From NCBI RefSeq assembly GCF_900105495.1, contig NZ_FNTF01000002.1, forward strand, positions 186,001 through 250,000: DNA of 64,000 bases, written 5' to 3'. This DNA comes from Pseudomonas frederiksbergensis (GTDB lineage Bacteria > Pseudomonadota > Gammaproteobacteria > Pseudomonadales > Pseudomonadaceae). The notes beneath the pieces are model-generated. The model saw only the letters and a program-made list of their open reading frames with translations, did no database searches and was not told where the DNA came from. Below are positions 48,111 through 56,783 of the stretch, piece after piece; positions within the stretch are counted from its first letter, which is position 1, and each line of letters starts with the position of its first letter. The translations under genes and the position numbers were made by a program.

Positions 48111-48135
48111 ACGGCGCAGGCCCTGCCTGCGCCGT
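48111..48135. other. Perfect hairpin between eat and eutB
   Basis: Ten-base-pair stem ACGGCGCAGG / CCTGCGCCGT with a 5-nt loop, ending 14 nt before the eutB ATG and just upstream of its Shine-Dalgarno (ACGGAGA). No T-run; a likely RNA processing or stability element in the operon. Confidence 0.6.
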
Positions 48136-48149
48136 CACGGAGAATCTGT

Positions 48150-49544
48150 ATGGCAAGTTTTGCTCACTCGGTCGGCGCCCAGACCTATCGCTTCGAGAGT
48201 CTCAAGGACGTCATGGCCAAGGCCAGTCCGGCGCGTTCCGGGGACTTTCTGGCCGGCGTTGCCGCCCTCAATGACGGCGAACGGGTAGCCGCGCAGATGG
48301 CCCTCGCCAATATCCCCCTCAGCCACTTCCTGCAAGAAGTACTCATTCCGTACGAGGCCGATGAAGTCACCCGTCTGATCATCGACACGCACGACAAACA
48401 AGCCTTCGCCGCCGTCAGCCACCTCACCGTCGGCGGCTTTCGCGACTGGCTGCTCAGCGATGCCGCGGACGAACAGAGCCTCCGCGCCCTCGCGCCCGGC
48501 CTGACCCCGGAAATGGCCGCCGCCGTGTCGAAGATCATGCGCGTGCAGGACCTGGTGCTGGTCGCGCAGAAAATCCGCGTAGTCACCCGGTTCCGCGGCA
48601 CGATGGGCCTGCGCGGTCGGCTATCCACCCGCCTGCAACCCAACCACCCCACCGATGAACCCGCCGGTATCGCCGCGAGCATTCTCGACGGTCTGCTGTA
48701 CGGAAACGGCGACGCGATGATCGGCATCAACCCGGCCACCGACAGCATCGCCTCGATCTGCACCATGCTGGAAATGCTCGACGCAATCATCCAGCGCTAC
48801 GAAATTCCTACACAAGCCTGCGTGCTGACCCACGTCACCACGTCCATTGAAGCGATCAATCGCGGCGTGCCGCTGGACCTGGTGTTCCAGTCGATCGCCG
48901 GCACCGAAGCGGCGAACGCCAGTTTTGGTATCAACCTGAACGTGCTGCAGGAAGGCTACGACGCCGGTTTGAGCCTGAATCGCGGGACGCTGGGGCAGAA
49001 CCTGATGTATTTCGAAACCGGTCAAGGCAGCGCCTTGTCAGCCAACGCCCACCACGGCATCGATCAACAGACCTGCGAAACCCGCGCCTACGCCGTGGCG
49101 CGCCATTTCAAGCCGTTCCTGGTGAACACCGTCGTAGGATTCATCGGCCCGGAATACCTCTACAACGGTAAACAGATCATCCGCGCCGGCCTTGAAGACC
49201 ACTTCTGCGGCAAGCTCCTGGGCGTGCCCATGGGTTGCGACATCTGTTATACCAACCACGCCGAAGCCGACCAGGACGACATGGACACCCTGCTGACCCT
49301 GCTGGGCGTGGCCGGGATCAACTTCATCATGGGCATCCCCGGTTCCGACGACATCATGCTCAACTACCAGACCACATCGTTCCACGACGCGCTTTACGCC
49401 CGCCAGACGCTGGGCCTGAAACCTGCGCCGGAATTCGAACAATGGCTCGCGAGAATGGGCATTTTCACCCAGGCAGACGGCAAGATTCACTTCGGCGACA
49501 GCCTGCCGCCGGCTTTCCGCCAAGCGATGGCGCAACTGGGATGA
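48150..49544 (+). CDS. eutB: Ethanolamine ammonia-lyase large subunit
   Basis: 464 residues. Large, catalytic TIM-barrel subunit of the adenosylcobalamin-dependent ethanolamine ammonia-lyase, giving acetaldehyde and ammonia. Landmarks: [58 protein letters not shown] and [19 protein letters not shown]. No microcompartment shell genes are present, as is usual for Pseudomonas. Overlaps eutC by 4 bp. Confidence 0.98.
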   Translation: MASFAHSVGAQTYRFESLKDVMAKASPARSGDFLAGVAALNDGERVAAQMALANIPLSHFLQEVLIPYEADEVTRLIIDTHDKQAFAAVSHLTVGGFRDWLLSDAADEQSLRALAPGLTPEMAAAVSKIMRVQDLVLVAQKIRVVTRFRGTMGLRGRLSTRLQPNHPTDEPAGIAASILDGLLYGNGDAMIGINPATDSIASICTMLEMLDAIIQRYEIPTQACVLTHVTTSIEAINRGVPLDLVFQSIAGTEAANASFGINLNVLQEGYDAGLSLNRGTLGQNLMYFETGQGSALSANAHHGIDQQTCETRAYAVARHFKPFLVNTVVGFIGPEYLYNGKQIIRAGLEDHFCGKLLGVPMGCDICYTNHAEADQDDMDTLLTLLGVAGINFIMGIPGSDDIMLNYQTTSFHDALYARQTLGLKPAPEFEQWLARMGIFTQADGKIHFGDSLPPAFRQAMAQLG

Positions 49545-50377
49545 GTGTTGAAATGGACAAACCACCTGCTGACCCACAGAACCCATTGCTGGAACTGCGT
49601 CGCCTGACGCCGGCGCGGATCGCTTTGGGTAGAACCGGCACCAGCATGCCGACCAGTGCGCAGCTGGATTTTCAGTACGCCCACGCGCAGGCACGGGACG
49701 CGGTGCACTTGCCGTTCGACTCTGCCGGGCTCAGCGCACAACTGGCTGAACGCGGGCGAGCCAGTTTGCTGCTACATAGTGCCGCTACGGACCGGAACAG
49801 TTATTTGCAACGCCCCGATCTAGGGCGAAAGCTGAGTGATGAGTCGGCTCAGGCGCTGCGCGATTACGCATTGAGCCATCCCGACGGTGTCGATCTGGCC
49901 ATTGTTGTTGCCGATGGATTATCGGCACTGGCCGTTCATCGCCATACCCTGCCGTTTCTCGCGCGAATGGAAGATCAGATTGTGAATGACGGCTGGTCCG
50001 TCTCACCGGTCATTCTGGTGGAACAGGGCCGGGTCGCGGTAGCCGACGAGATCGGCGAACTGCTGGGGGCGAAAATGGTGGTGATCCTGATCGGCGAACG
50101 CCCTGGCCTCAGTTCCCCGGACAGCCTGGGACTGTATTTCACCTACAATCCAAAGGTCGGGCTGACGGATGCCTATCGCAATTGCATCTCCAACGTTCGA
50201 CTCGAAGGCCTGAGTTACGGCATGGCAGCGCACCGCTTGCTGTACTTGATGCGCGAGGCCTGTCGGCGGCAGTTGTCAGGAGTCAATCTCAAGGACGAAG
50301 CCCAGGTTCTGACACTGGAGTCGGAAGAGGGGGCGGACGTGAAAGGTAATTTCCTACTGAGCCCGTCGGATACCTGA
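49541..50377 (+). CDS. eutC: Ethanolamine ammonia-lyase small subunit
   Basis: 278 residues. Small subunit contributing to cobalamin binding. Recognised by [20 protein letters not shown] near the N-terminus, [36 protein letters not shown] and [23 protein letters not shown] at 49541 overlaps the eutB stop (ATGA); an ATG at 49553 is a close alternative. Last gene of the ethanolamine operon. Confidence 0.97.
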   Translation: MSVEMDKPPADPQNPLLELRRLTPARIALGRTGTSMPTSAQLDFQYAHAQARDAVHLPFDSAGLSAQLAERGRASLLLHSAATDRNSYLQRPDLGRKLSDESAQALRDYALSHPDGVDLAIVVADGLSALAVHRHTLPFLARMEDQIVNDGWSVSPVILVEQGRVAVADEIGELLGAKMVVILIGERPGLSSPDSLGLYFTYNPKVGLTDAYRNCISNVRLEGLSYGMAAHRLLYLMREACRRQLSGVNLKDEAQVLTLESEEGADVKGNFLLSPSDT

Positions 50378-50489
50378 ACCGTTTCCGCATTGCGTTTCTA
50401 TCCATGTTTCAGGCAGGATCGATGCACGGCCGCCAGGGTTTCCCGTCGCCGTCCCCATGTAAGACAGCCACTTGAAGACGAGACCTACC

Positions 50490-50951
50490 ATGCGGATTAT
50501 TCAAGCGACCCTCGAACACCTGGACCTGTTGACGCCGTTATTCGTTAAATATCGCGAGTTTTATGGCTCCCTGGCTTACCCCGACTCGTCCCGGGCATTC
50601 CTTGAAAAACGCCTGCGTCGCAAGGAGTCGGTGATCTACCTGGCCCTGGCCGATGACGACAGCAACAAACTGATGGGTTTCTGTCAGCTGTATCCGAGCT
50701 TTTCGTCCCTTTCGCTGAAGCGCGTGTGGATCCTCAACGACATCTACGTTGCCGAAGAGGCCCGCCGCCAGTTGGTGGCCGACAACCTCATCCGCACCGC
50801 GAAAAAAATGGCCAAGGAAACCAACGCTGTACGCATGCGCGTTTCCACCAGCAGCAATAACGAAGTCGCGCAGAAAACCTACGAATCCATCGGGTTCAAG
50901 GAAGACACCGAGTTCAAGAACTACGTGTTGCCGATCAGCGAGGAGCTCTGA
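50490..50951 (+). CDS. GNAT-family N-acetyltransferase
   Basis: 153-residue acetyltransferase. The acetyl-CoA-binding core runs from LMGFCQLYPSF through WILNDIYVAEEARRQLVADNLI to AQKTYESIGFKEDTEF. The pyrophosphate loop lacks the usual Gly-x-Gly (EEARRQLVAD), as in several GNAT subgroups. ATG at 50490; a TTG six codons earlier is also in frame. Stands alone after eutC with a REP-like repeat behind it. Substrate unknown. Confidence 0.9.
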   Translation: MRIIQATLEHLDLLTPLFVKYREFYGSLAYPDSSRAFLEKRLRRKESVIYLALADDDSNKLMGFCQLYPSFSSLSLKRVWILNDIYVAEEARRQLVADNLIRTAKKMAKETNAVRMRVSTSSNNEVAQKTYESIGFKEDTEFKNYVLPISEEL

Positions 50952-50964
50952 TCCGCCTCAACAC

Positions 50965-51009
50965 CTGTGGGAGCGGCGGCGCGACGATTCGACTTGCTCG
51001 CTCCCACAG
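50965..51009. repeat. REP-like inverted repeat (CTGTGGGAGC)
   Basis: Arms CTGTGGGAGC (50965-50974) and GCTCCCACAG (51000-51009), with a diverged centre; related to the REP pair at 25078-25165. Lies between the GNAT gene and dedA and may terminate transcription. Confidence 0.75.
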
Positions 51010-51082
51010 TGGTCCATACCAACCGTTGATCCTGTCGACATTCCCCGCTACAAACTCAACGCGCTTTTCACCTGTCAGACCG

Positions 51083-51088
51083 TATAAT
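51083..51088 (+). promoter_or_regulatory. Candidate -10 box for the dedA gene
   Basis: TATAAT, about 104 bp upstream of the DedA start. The -35 region is poor. Plausible start of a transcript covering dedA and the MtfA-like gene. Confidence 0.4.
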
Positions 51089-51191
51089 GCCGACCTTTCC
51101 GGCTTGTAAGAAAAACTACACCCGTCTGTAGCCTTTCGCGAAGTCATCCGCACAGGCCTGCCGAGTCGGGCCGTCACCTCAGGTGCTCTCC

Positions 51192-51848
51192 ATGGATTTC
51201 AACCCGCTCGACCTTATCCTGCATCTCGATGTTTACCTCGATTTGCTGGTAACCAACTACGGGCCATGGATTTACGCCATTCTGTTTCTGGTGATCTTCT
51301 GCGAAACCGGTCTGGTGGTGATGCCGTTCCTGCCGGGCGATTCCCTGCTGTTTATCGCGGGTGCCGTTGCGGCCGGTGGCGGCATGGACCCGGTGCTGCT
51401 GGGCGGCCTGCTGATGCTGGCGGCGATCCTTGGCGACAGCACCAACTATGTGATCGGACGAACGGCGGGTGAGCGTTTGTTCAGCAACCCGAACTCGAAA
51501 ATCTTCCGCCGCGACTACCTGCAACAAACCCACGACTTCTACGACAAACACGGCGGCAAAACCGTGACCCTGGCGCGTTTCCTGCCGATCATCCGCACCT
51601 TTGCACCGTTCGTCGCCGGCGTGGCGAAAATGCCGTATCCGCGGTTCTTTGCCTTCAGCGTTCTCGGCACCATCCTATGGGTCGGTGGCCTGGTGACCCT
51701 CGGTTACTTCTTCGGCAACGTACCGTTCATCAAACAAAACCTGTCGCTGCTGGTCGTGGGCATCATCCTGCTGTCGCTGATACCGATGATCATCGGCATC
51801 ATCCGCAGCCGCTTCGGCAACGCCGCGTCCAAAGCACAATCGCGCTGA
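51192..51848 (+). CDS. DedA-family membrane protein
   Basis: 218 residues with about five hydrophobic segments. VTT/DedA landmarks: FCETGLVVMPFLPGDSLLF, FYDKHGGKTVTLARFLPIIRTFAPFVAGV and the preceding GRTAGERLF. Acidic and arginine residues in these loops are the ones needed for activity in E. coli DedA proteins. Start at 51192 follows AGGTG. Probably a lipid or undecaprenyl-phosphate translocase (family-level inference). Six bases upstream of the MtfA-like gene. Confidence 0.93.
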   Translation: MDFNPLDLILHLDVYLDLLVTNYGPWIYAILFLVIFCETGLVVMPFLPGDSLLFIAGAVAAGGGMDPVLLGGLLMLAAILGDSTNYVIGRTAGERLFSNPNSKIFRRDYLQQTHDFYDKHGGKTVTLARFLPIIRTFAPFVAGVAKMPYPRFFAFSVLGTILWVGGLVTLGYFFGNVPFIKQNLSLLVVGIILLSLIPMIIGIIRSRFGNAASKAQSR

Positions 51849-51854
51849 TTCACC

Positions 51855-52667
51855 ATGTGGTCCCTGAGCGCCTGGCGTCGTCGGCGCACCTTGGCCAAAC
51901 ACCCGATTGCCGACGACATGTGGCAGCGGGTGCGTCATCACTTGAGTTTTCTCGATGGCCTCAGCGCCGCTGAAGACCGGTGGCTGCGTGAAGCCAGCGT
52001 GCTGTTCCTCCAGGACAAACACCTGACCGCCCTGCCCGGCGTCGAACTCCATCAGGAGCAGCGCCTGCTGCTTGCCGCCCAGGCGCAACTGCCGCTGCTG
52101 CATCTGGGCGATCTGAACTGGTATCAGGGTTTCCACGAAATCGTCCTCTATCCCGACGACTTTCTCAGCCCCCAGCGCCATCGCGACGCCAGCGGTGTCG
52201 AGCACGAATGGGACGGCGAACACAGCGGCGAAGCCTGGCAGCAAGGCCCGATCATCCTCGCCTGGCCCGGCGTGATGGCCAGTGGTGGCTGGGAAGGCTA
52301 CAACCTGGTGATCCACGAACTCGCGCATAAACTCGACATGCTCAACGGCGACGCCAACGGCCTGCCGCCACTGCACGCCGACATGCGGGTCAGCGATTGG
52401 GCCAAAGTCATGCAAGAGGCCTACGACGACCTTGATCGGCAACTGGACCACAATCCCGACGCTGACACCGCCATCGACCCGTACGCGGCGGAAAACCCCG
52501 CCGAGTTTTTCGCAGTCACCAGCGAATACTTCTTCAGCGCCCCGGATTTGCTGCACGAGGCGTATCCTCAGGTCTATGAGCAACTGAAGCTGTTTTATCG
52601 TCAGGACCCTCTGGCCCGGCTGCGGCAACTTCTGGCCGAGAACCCGGTCTATCAGGCACGCGACTAA
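51855..52667 (+). CDS. MtfA-like zinc peptidase (family M90)
   Basis: 270-residue cytoplasmic metallopeptidase. HExxH zinc motif in NLVIHELAHKLDMLNG, with a downstream Glu in ENPAEFFAVTSEYFF. E. coli MtfA interacts with the Mlc repressor and controls glucose PTS genes. Pseudomonas lacks that exact circuit, so only the peptidase family is claimed. Cotranscribed with dedA by spacing. Confidence 0.9.
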   Translation: MWSLSAWRRRRTLAKHPIADDMWQRVRHHLSFLDGLSAAEDRWLREASVLFLQDKHLTALPGVELHQEQRLLLAAQAQLPLLHLGDLNWYQGFHEIVLYPDDFLSPQRHRDASGVEHEWDGEHSGEAWQQGPIILAWPGVMASGGWEGYNLVIHELAHKLDMLNGDANGLPPLHADMRVSDWAKVMQEAYDDLDRQLDHNPDADTAIDPYAAENPAEFFAVTSEYFFSAPDLLHEAYPQVYEQLKLFYRQDPLARLRQLLAENPVYQARD

Positions 52668-52712
52668 GGTCTCTACGACCTCTGGTACATAGCATCGGCG
52701 GCGGAATATGCC

Positions 52713-52718
52713 TATAAT
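52713..52718 (+). promoter_or_regulatory. Candidate -10 box for ppa
   Basis: TATAAT, 62 bp before the ppa ATG, with no good -35 at 17-bp spacing. The Shine-Dalgarno ACGGGGG lies close to the ATG. Confidence 0.45.
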
Positions 52719-52780
52719 CGCCGCCACTTTTTGGTCAATCCGGCCAAGTGATTTTGGTCAACTAACGGGGGCAACGCCCA

Positions 52781-53308
52781 ATGAGCTACAGCAAGATTCC
52801 GGCTGGCAAAGACCTGCCGAACGACATCTACGTCGCGATCGAGATTCCGGCCAACCACGCGCCGATCAAATACGAAATCGACAAAGACAGCGATTGCCTG
52901 TTCGTTGACCGTTTCATGGCCACCCCGATGTTCTACCCGGCCAACTACGGTTTCATCCCGAACACTCTGGCTGACGACGGTGACCCCCTCGACGTGCTGG
53001 TCGTGACCCCTTACCCGGTAGCGCCAGGTTCGGTCATCCGCGCCCGTCCGGTCGGCATCCTGCACATGACCGACGACGGCGGCGGCGATGCCAAAGTCAT
53101 CGCAGTCCCACACGACAAGCTGTCCCAGCTGTACGTCGACGTGAAGGAATACACCGATCTGCCACCTCTGCTGCTGGAACAGATCAAGCACTTCTTCGAG
53201 AACTACAAAGACCTCGAAAAAGGCAAATGGGTGAAGATCGAAGGCTGGGGCGACGCAGAAGCCGCACGCACCGAGATCATGAAGTCGGTTGCGGCCTATA
53301 AAGGCTGA
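52781..53308 (+). CDS. ppa: Inorganic pyrophosphatase
   Basis: 175-residue family I soluble pyrophosphatase, hydrolysing PPi to drive biosynthesis. Landmarks: [18 protein letters not shown], the active site [21 protein letters not shown] with the DxDPxD-like [10 protein letters not shown], and VIAVPHDKL. Ends with a strong intrinsic terminator 29 bp after the stop. In PAO1 this gene also closes the conserved block seen here. Confidence 0.98.
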   Translation: MSYSKIPAGKDLPNDIYVAIEIPANHAPIKYEIDKDSDCLFVDRFMATPMFYPANYGFIPNTLADDGDPLDVLVVTPYPVAPGSVIRARPVGILHMTDDGGGDAKVIAVPHDKLSQLYVDVKEYTDLPPLLLEQIKHFFENYKDLEKGKWVKIEGWGDAEAARTEIMKSVAAYKG

Positions 53309-53336
53309 TAGCCGTCTCTCACGAACGGCTGTAACG

Positions 53337-53364
53337 AAAAACCCCGGTTGATCCGGGGTTTTTT
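53337..53364 (+). terminator. Rho-independent terminator of ppa
   Basis: AACCCCGG / CCGGGGTT stem, loop TTGAT, preceded by an A-run and followed by TTTT, so functional in both directions. Confidence 0.93.
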
Positions 53365-53441
53365 GTGGGTGCCTGAAAACCCTGTTCAACAGCACATTTA
53401 ACTGGCGGGCGAACCGGTTTTTTCTTGTTTAATTTTTACAA

Positions 53442-53451
53442 AAGACGTCTT
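53442..53451. promoter_or_regulatory. Palindrome upstream of the S24 repressor (candidate operator)
   Basis: Perfect 10-bp palindrome AAGACGTCTT, 81 bp before the repressor ATG, in an A+T-rich gap. A second, looser inverted pair TTTGA / TCAAA lies at about 53477-53500. Autoregulation is a reasonable guess; nothing here proves binding. Confidence 0.4.
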
Positions 53452-53531
53452 ACATCAGGACTTAAATTTCACGCCAGATTTGAACGTTTTGTTGAATCAA
53501 AGCCTTATGCCGCACGGCTAGACTCGTGTTT

Positions 53532-54284
53532 ATGAAAAAGAACAAAACCTGCGGTCCACGATTCAGAATGCTCCTGAAAGAGCTACAAATCACGACAACG
53601 AGATTTGCCGAATTCCTGGGCATTTCCGATCCTCAAACTGTCCATAACTGGTACACCCGCGGAGTGCCTGACTACCGCATGGAAGATGTCGCCAGAAGAC
53701 TGTCCGTAAACACTGAATGGCTGAAAACCGGCGAAGGTCCCCAAGACGCCCGGGAATTGCACCTGATCGACGCGTCCGGCAACACCTTCGACGCACAGTC
53801 AATCCGGGGCACCTATCGGGTCATCGACCCAGTCGATATCGAACTCCCCTTTTACAAAGAAACGGCCACAGCCCCCGGCTCCGATAAAACCCATGTCATC
53901 AAAGACCCCAGCGAATCGATCCGCTTCCCGCGCAGCGATCTTGACTCCCTGGAAATCAACCACGCCGATGCCATCTGCGCCCGCATGGTTGGCAATAGCA
54001 TGGCCGAAAGAATTGAAGATGGCTCCATCGTCGCCATTGACCGCGGGCTCACGCAAATTGTCGACGGCGAGATTTACGCAATCGAGCACGACGGCATGTT
54101 GCGCATCAAATACCTGAGCCGGGTACCAGGCAACGCGATACGCATGCGCAGCCACAACAGCTCCGATTACCCGGACGAAGTCTTCCGGCCGCCACAAATC
54201 GAAGAACAAAACATAAGGGTTCTGGGATGGGTGTTCTGGTGGTCAACCCTGAACAAACGCAGGCCACCGATACCTTTTCTGTAA
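53532..54284 (+). CDS. CI/PrtR-like transcriptional regulator with S24 peptidase domain
   Basis: 250 residues. N-terminal helix-turn-helix (about residues 8-65; TTRFAEFLGISDPQTVHNWY) and a C-terminal LexA/CI-type S24 domain with the nucleophile Ser in ARMVGNSMAER and the Lys in HDGMLRIKYLSR. The linker contains no Ala-Gly or Cys-Gly pair, the usual self-cleavage site, so RecA-stimulated cleavage is doubtful. No prophage or pyocin genes are adjacent. ATG at 53532, with a GTG two codons earlier. Probably a remnant or independent stress regulator. Confidence 0.85.
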   Translation: MKKNKTCGPRFRMLLKELQITTTRFAEFLGISDPQTVHNWYTRGVPDYRMEDVARRLSVNTEWLKTGEGPQDARELHLIDASGNTFDAQSIRGTYRVIDPVDIELPFYKETATAPGSDKTHVIKDPSESIRFPRSDLDSLEINHADAICARMVGNSMAERIEDGSIVAIDRGLTQIVDGEIYAIEHDGMLRIKYLSRVPGNAIRMRSHNSSDYPDEVFRPPQIEEQNIRVLGWVFWWSTLNKRRPPIPFL

Positions 54285-54294
54285 ACACATAACT

Positions 54295-54429
54295 GTGTAG
54301 CAGCTGGCGAAGCCTGCGTTCGGCTGCGCAGCAGTCGTAAAACCATCTGACCCGGTGTTTCAGGTACACCGCGGATACTGGGTTCACGACTGCTACGCAG
54401 CCGAACGCAGGCTTCGCCAGCTGCTACAC
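54295..54429. repeat. Palindromic intergenic element, family B, copy 2
   Basis: Arms GTGTAGCAGCTGGCGAAGCC and complement, with inner TGCGTTCGGCTGCGCAGCAG almost identical to the copy at 9711-9851; the central loop differs. Lies after the S24 regulator. Confidence 0.88.
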
Positions 54430-54649
54430 GTCACTGCAATCGCTCTAGGTCGCACACCATGCTGGGAATTCTGCAAAAAAATCAGTATGCTGCGCCCCAC
54501 ATTTGCGCATCGACCCGCCTCGCGGCGTCAGATCGCACCGACAAGGCAGATGACTTTCTCGCCGAGTCCCACAGCCGGACGCAAGATCCGGGTGTACGTT
54601 TTGAAGGCTGGCGCGGTTTACCAAAAATGAACCAAGCCAGTCCCCGAGA
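54430..54649 (+). other. Gap with no recognised gene
   Basis: About 220 bp between repeat family B and an orphan terminator. Short ORFs (for example one of 71 codons from 54459) show no recognisable domain and no ribosome binding site. A small RNA ending at 54672 is possible; no promoter consensus is convincing. Confidence 0.4.
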
Positions 54650-54672
54650 AGCCGGCCACAAGCCGGCTTTTT
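54650..54672 (+). terminator. Orphan rho-independent terminator
   Basis: AGCCGGC / GCCGGCT stem, loop CACAA, followed by a T-run. No protein gene ends here; the nearest upstream CDS stops 366 bp away at 54284. Confidence 0.8.
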
Positions 54673-54748
54673 AATGTCTGGAAGAAAGCATGCCTGTCAT
54701 CTGAAACTCTGAACGAGGGGTAGTCGGGCCAGCGCCGCAATTGCCACC

Positions 54749-54768
54749 GTAACGACAAACGTCATTAC
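54749..54768. promoter_or_regulatory. Inverted repeat before the antitoxin gene (candidate operator)
   Basis: GTAACGAC-AAAC-GTCATTAC, a 7-of-8 inverted repeat ending 11 bp before the antitoxin ATG. RelB-type antitoxins repress their own promoter by binding such sites; this one is a candidate. Confidence 0.45.
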
Positions 54769-54779
54769 AGGTATCCACC

Positions 54780-55019
54780 ATGGCTCCCATCAACATCCGC
54801 ATTGACGATGATCTGAAGCAGCGTTCATTTGCTGAGCTGGAAAAGCTCGGGGTAACGCCTTCCGAACTCCTGCGTCAAACTCTTCAATACGTCGCCGAAC
54901 GCGGGAAACTGCCTTTCAAAGCAGCATTACTCAGCGAAGAGGATGAAACCCTTATCGCCGTGGTCACCGAACGTCTTGCCGCCCCTCAGCGAGTCAAGGT
55001 AAGTCTGGATGACCTATAG
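54780..55019 (+). CDS. RelB/DinJ-family antitoxin (orphan)
   Basis: 79 residues. N-terminal ribbon-helix-helix DNA-binding part (APINIRIDDDLKQRSFAELEKLGVTPSELLRQTLQYV), followed by a toxin-binding tail (LPFKAALLSEEDE). AGGT precedes the ATG at 8 nt. It should have neutralised a RelE-type toxin encoded directly downstream, but only the first 14 codons of that gene remain. The antitoxin frame itself looks intact. Confidence 0.85.
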   Translation: MAPINIRIDDDLKQRSFAELEKLGVTPSELLRQTLQYVAERGKLPFKAALLSEEDETLIAVVTERLAAPQRVKVSLDDL

Positions 55020-55053
55020 CCTCGAATTTGATCGTCCCCCTTTGAAAGAGTGA
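55009..55053 (+). pseudogene. Truncated RelE-type toxin remnant
   Basis: ATG at 55009 overlaps the antitoxin end by 11 bp, as in intact relBE operons. It encodes MTYSLEFDRPPLKE and then stops at 55051-55053. MTYxLEF...LKE is the usual beginning of RelE toxins (about 85-95 residues), so some 80% of the gene is gone. No further RelE-like sequence is evident downstream. Confidence 0.7.
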
Positions 55054-55252
55054 AACAAGCCAAGCGAAAGATGCGCAGGATCGAATCAATCATCAATGCT
55101 GACCTATTCTTGCATTCGACAAAAGAAGCCTAAAAGTAAGCAACTTCCCTTTCTTCTGAAGGAAATATCCTTGAAAGCCCAACCTGCTTGCGCACGATAA
55201 ATGCGCTGACTAATCTTCGCGCTCCGCCGAAAAAGCCATAAGGGATAAAAGC

Positions 55253-55913
55253 ATGAGCGACACCCCCGCTAGTCTGAGCATGCCTCCCGACGGCTAAGGC
55301 GATTGGCTGATCGATCTTAAAAGCCGCATCCATAATGCCCAGCAGCGTGCCACTCTGGCGGTGAACCGCGAGCTGGTGCTGCTGAACTGGCAGATAGGTC
55401 AGGATATTTTGACCCGCCAAACACAGCAGGGTTGGGGGACTAAGGTCATCGACCGCTTGGCTCAGGATTTACGCGCGGCTTTTCCGGATATGAAAGGGTT
55501 TTCCCCACGCAACCTCAAATACATGCGCGCTTTTGCTGGCGCGTGGCCGGACGCGGAATTTGTGCAAGAGGTGCTTGCACAATTGCCGTGGTATCACCAG
55601 ATAGCGCTTCTGGACAAATTGTCCAGTCCTGAAACCCGCCGCTGGTATGCCGCCCAGGCCATCAAGCACAACTGGTCGCGCAACATCTTGGTAATGCAGA
55701 TCGAGACCCGTCTGCTGGAGCGCAGCGGCAAGGCCGTCAGCAACTTCGATAGCCAGTTGCCCAAACCGCAATCCGACCTTGCCCGCGAATCACTGAAAGA
55801 TCTCGTTGGTGGAATCCTTGCCGGCAGAGCTTCAAACCAGCCTGCCCAGCATCGAACAGATTGAGCGCGAGCTGGCCAGTGATGACGCCTTCATGGAGGA
55901 CGAATCGCAATAA
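55253..55913 (+). pseudogene. DUF1016 (YhcG-type) nuclease pseudogene
   Basis: Starts MSDTPASLSMPPDG with AAGGGA upstream. An in-frame TAA follows at 55295-55297 where homologs have a tyrosine codon (LPPxGY), then the DUF1016 N-terminal domain continues in the same frame (NRELVLLNWQIGQDILTRQ; FSPRNLKYMRAFA; NWSRNILVMQIETRLLE). After SDLARESLKD (about nt 55800) the PD-(D/E)XK nuclease half is missing. A different frame gives a typical DUF1016 C-terminus (LPAELQTSLPSIEQIERELA) ending at 55913. So it is broken by a nonsense mutation and an internal deletion with frameshift. Confidence 0.8.
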
Positions 55914-55976
55914 TCGGACAACCAAGGATCGGGGACTGCAGCTACGTAAAAACGCTGCGGTTGCTTTATTTCACCC

Positions 55977-56780
55977 TCACGGATAACTAAACCCCTTAAC
56001 CAACGTCAACTCCCCCACCGCCCGCATCGGCACCAAAAAAGTCTCCATCTTCTCGTCCGGCGTCCCTTCCTCCGTAATCACAGTCACCTGCGCCGTCGTC
56101 AGCGGCTGAACCGCGTCCTCTTGCCCTTCCTCATCACTCCGATACCCACCTCCAAAGTAGTTCACATACACCAAATACTGCCCCTTGATCGGCGCCGGCA
56201 TGGCGAAGATTTCCGGGCCGTAGCCCGTCGTCACGTCCACATCCAGCGCCGCCCCATTAGGCACAACGCGGTCGCCGTACCAGATGTGGGCGCCGTCGGG
56301 GGTGATGAGGTGCAAGTCGAGGTCGGTGCCGTCACTGTCCCAAGCCAGCAGTACCCGCAACTTCGCCGGAGTGGCGCCGCCACTGGCGTTGAGGAATTGC
56401 GTGCGATGCCGTTGCTGGCCATCGGGGCTGCGGACTTCGACGCTGTTGCTGCCATTGGGGAATGAGAACGGACGATCAAAGCGTCCAGCAGCATCGATTT
56501 TCAGCGGCATGCTGACGCCGTTGACGATCAACCGGCCTGGCTCGCCGGACTTGGGCGTCGCGTTGATTTGTCCGGTGATGCGTGCAGTGTTGGCCTGCCC
56601 CGCCGGGGTGTTCACCGAGGAGGCCGGGTAGTTGACGATCTGGCGAAAGCTTTCGCCTTCGCCTGCCGGCGCGCCAGTGCGCCAGCCGCCAACGGGGGTG
56701 TCAAGTTTGGCGGCGAACGTCGTCGGCCATACGCAAAAGGAGCAGAGGAACAGGAAGACCTGTGGGTAACGGAGTTTCAT
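55977..56780 (-). CDS. yfaP: YfaP/MagF DUF2135 secreted protein
   Basis: 267 residues with a signal peptide (VFLFLCSFCVWPTTFA). DUF2135 domain from about residue 140: VLLAWDSDGTDLDLHLITPDG, then VDVTTGYGPEIFAMPAPIKGQYLVYVNYFGGG. Last gene of the yfa/mag operon; in P. aeruginosa the equivalent operon (PA4492-PA4487) encodes periplasmic partners of the macroglobulin MagD. Molecular function unknown. 3 bp after yfaQ. Confidence 0.9.
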   Translation of the reverse strand: MKLRYPQVFLFLCSFCVWPTTFAAKLDTPVGGWRTGAPAGEGESFRQIVNYPASSVNTPAGQANTARITGQINATPKSGEPGRLIVNGVSMPLKIDAAGRFDRPFSFPNGSNSVEVRSPDGQQRHRTQFLNASGGATPAKLRVLLAWDSDGTDLDLHLITPDGAHIWYGDRVVPNGAALDVDVTTGYGPEIFAMPAPIKGQYLVYVNYFGGGYRSDEEGQEDAVQPLTTAQVTVITEEGTPDEKMETFLVPMRAVGELTLVKGFSYP

Positions 56781-56783
56781 GGC

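Noticed and set aside
54459..54674. 71-codon ORF before the orphan terminator
   Set aside because: No domain and no Shine-Dalgarno; its stop falls in the terminator tail. Kept only as a possible non-coding transcript.
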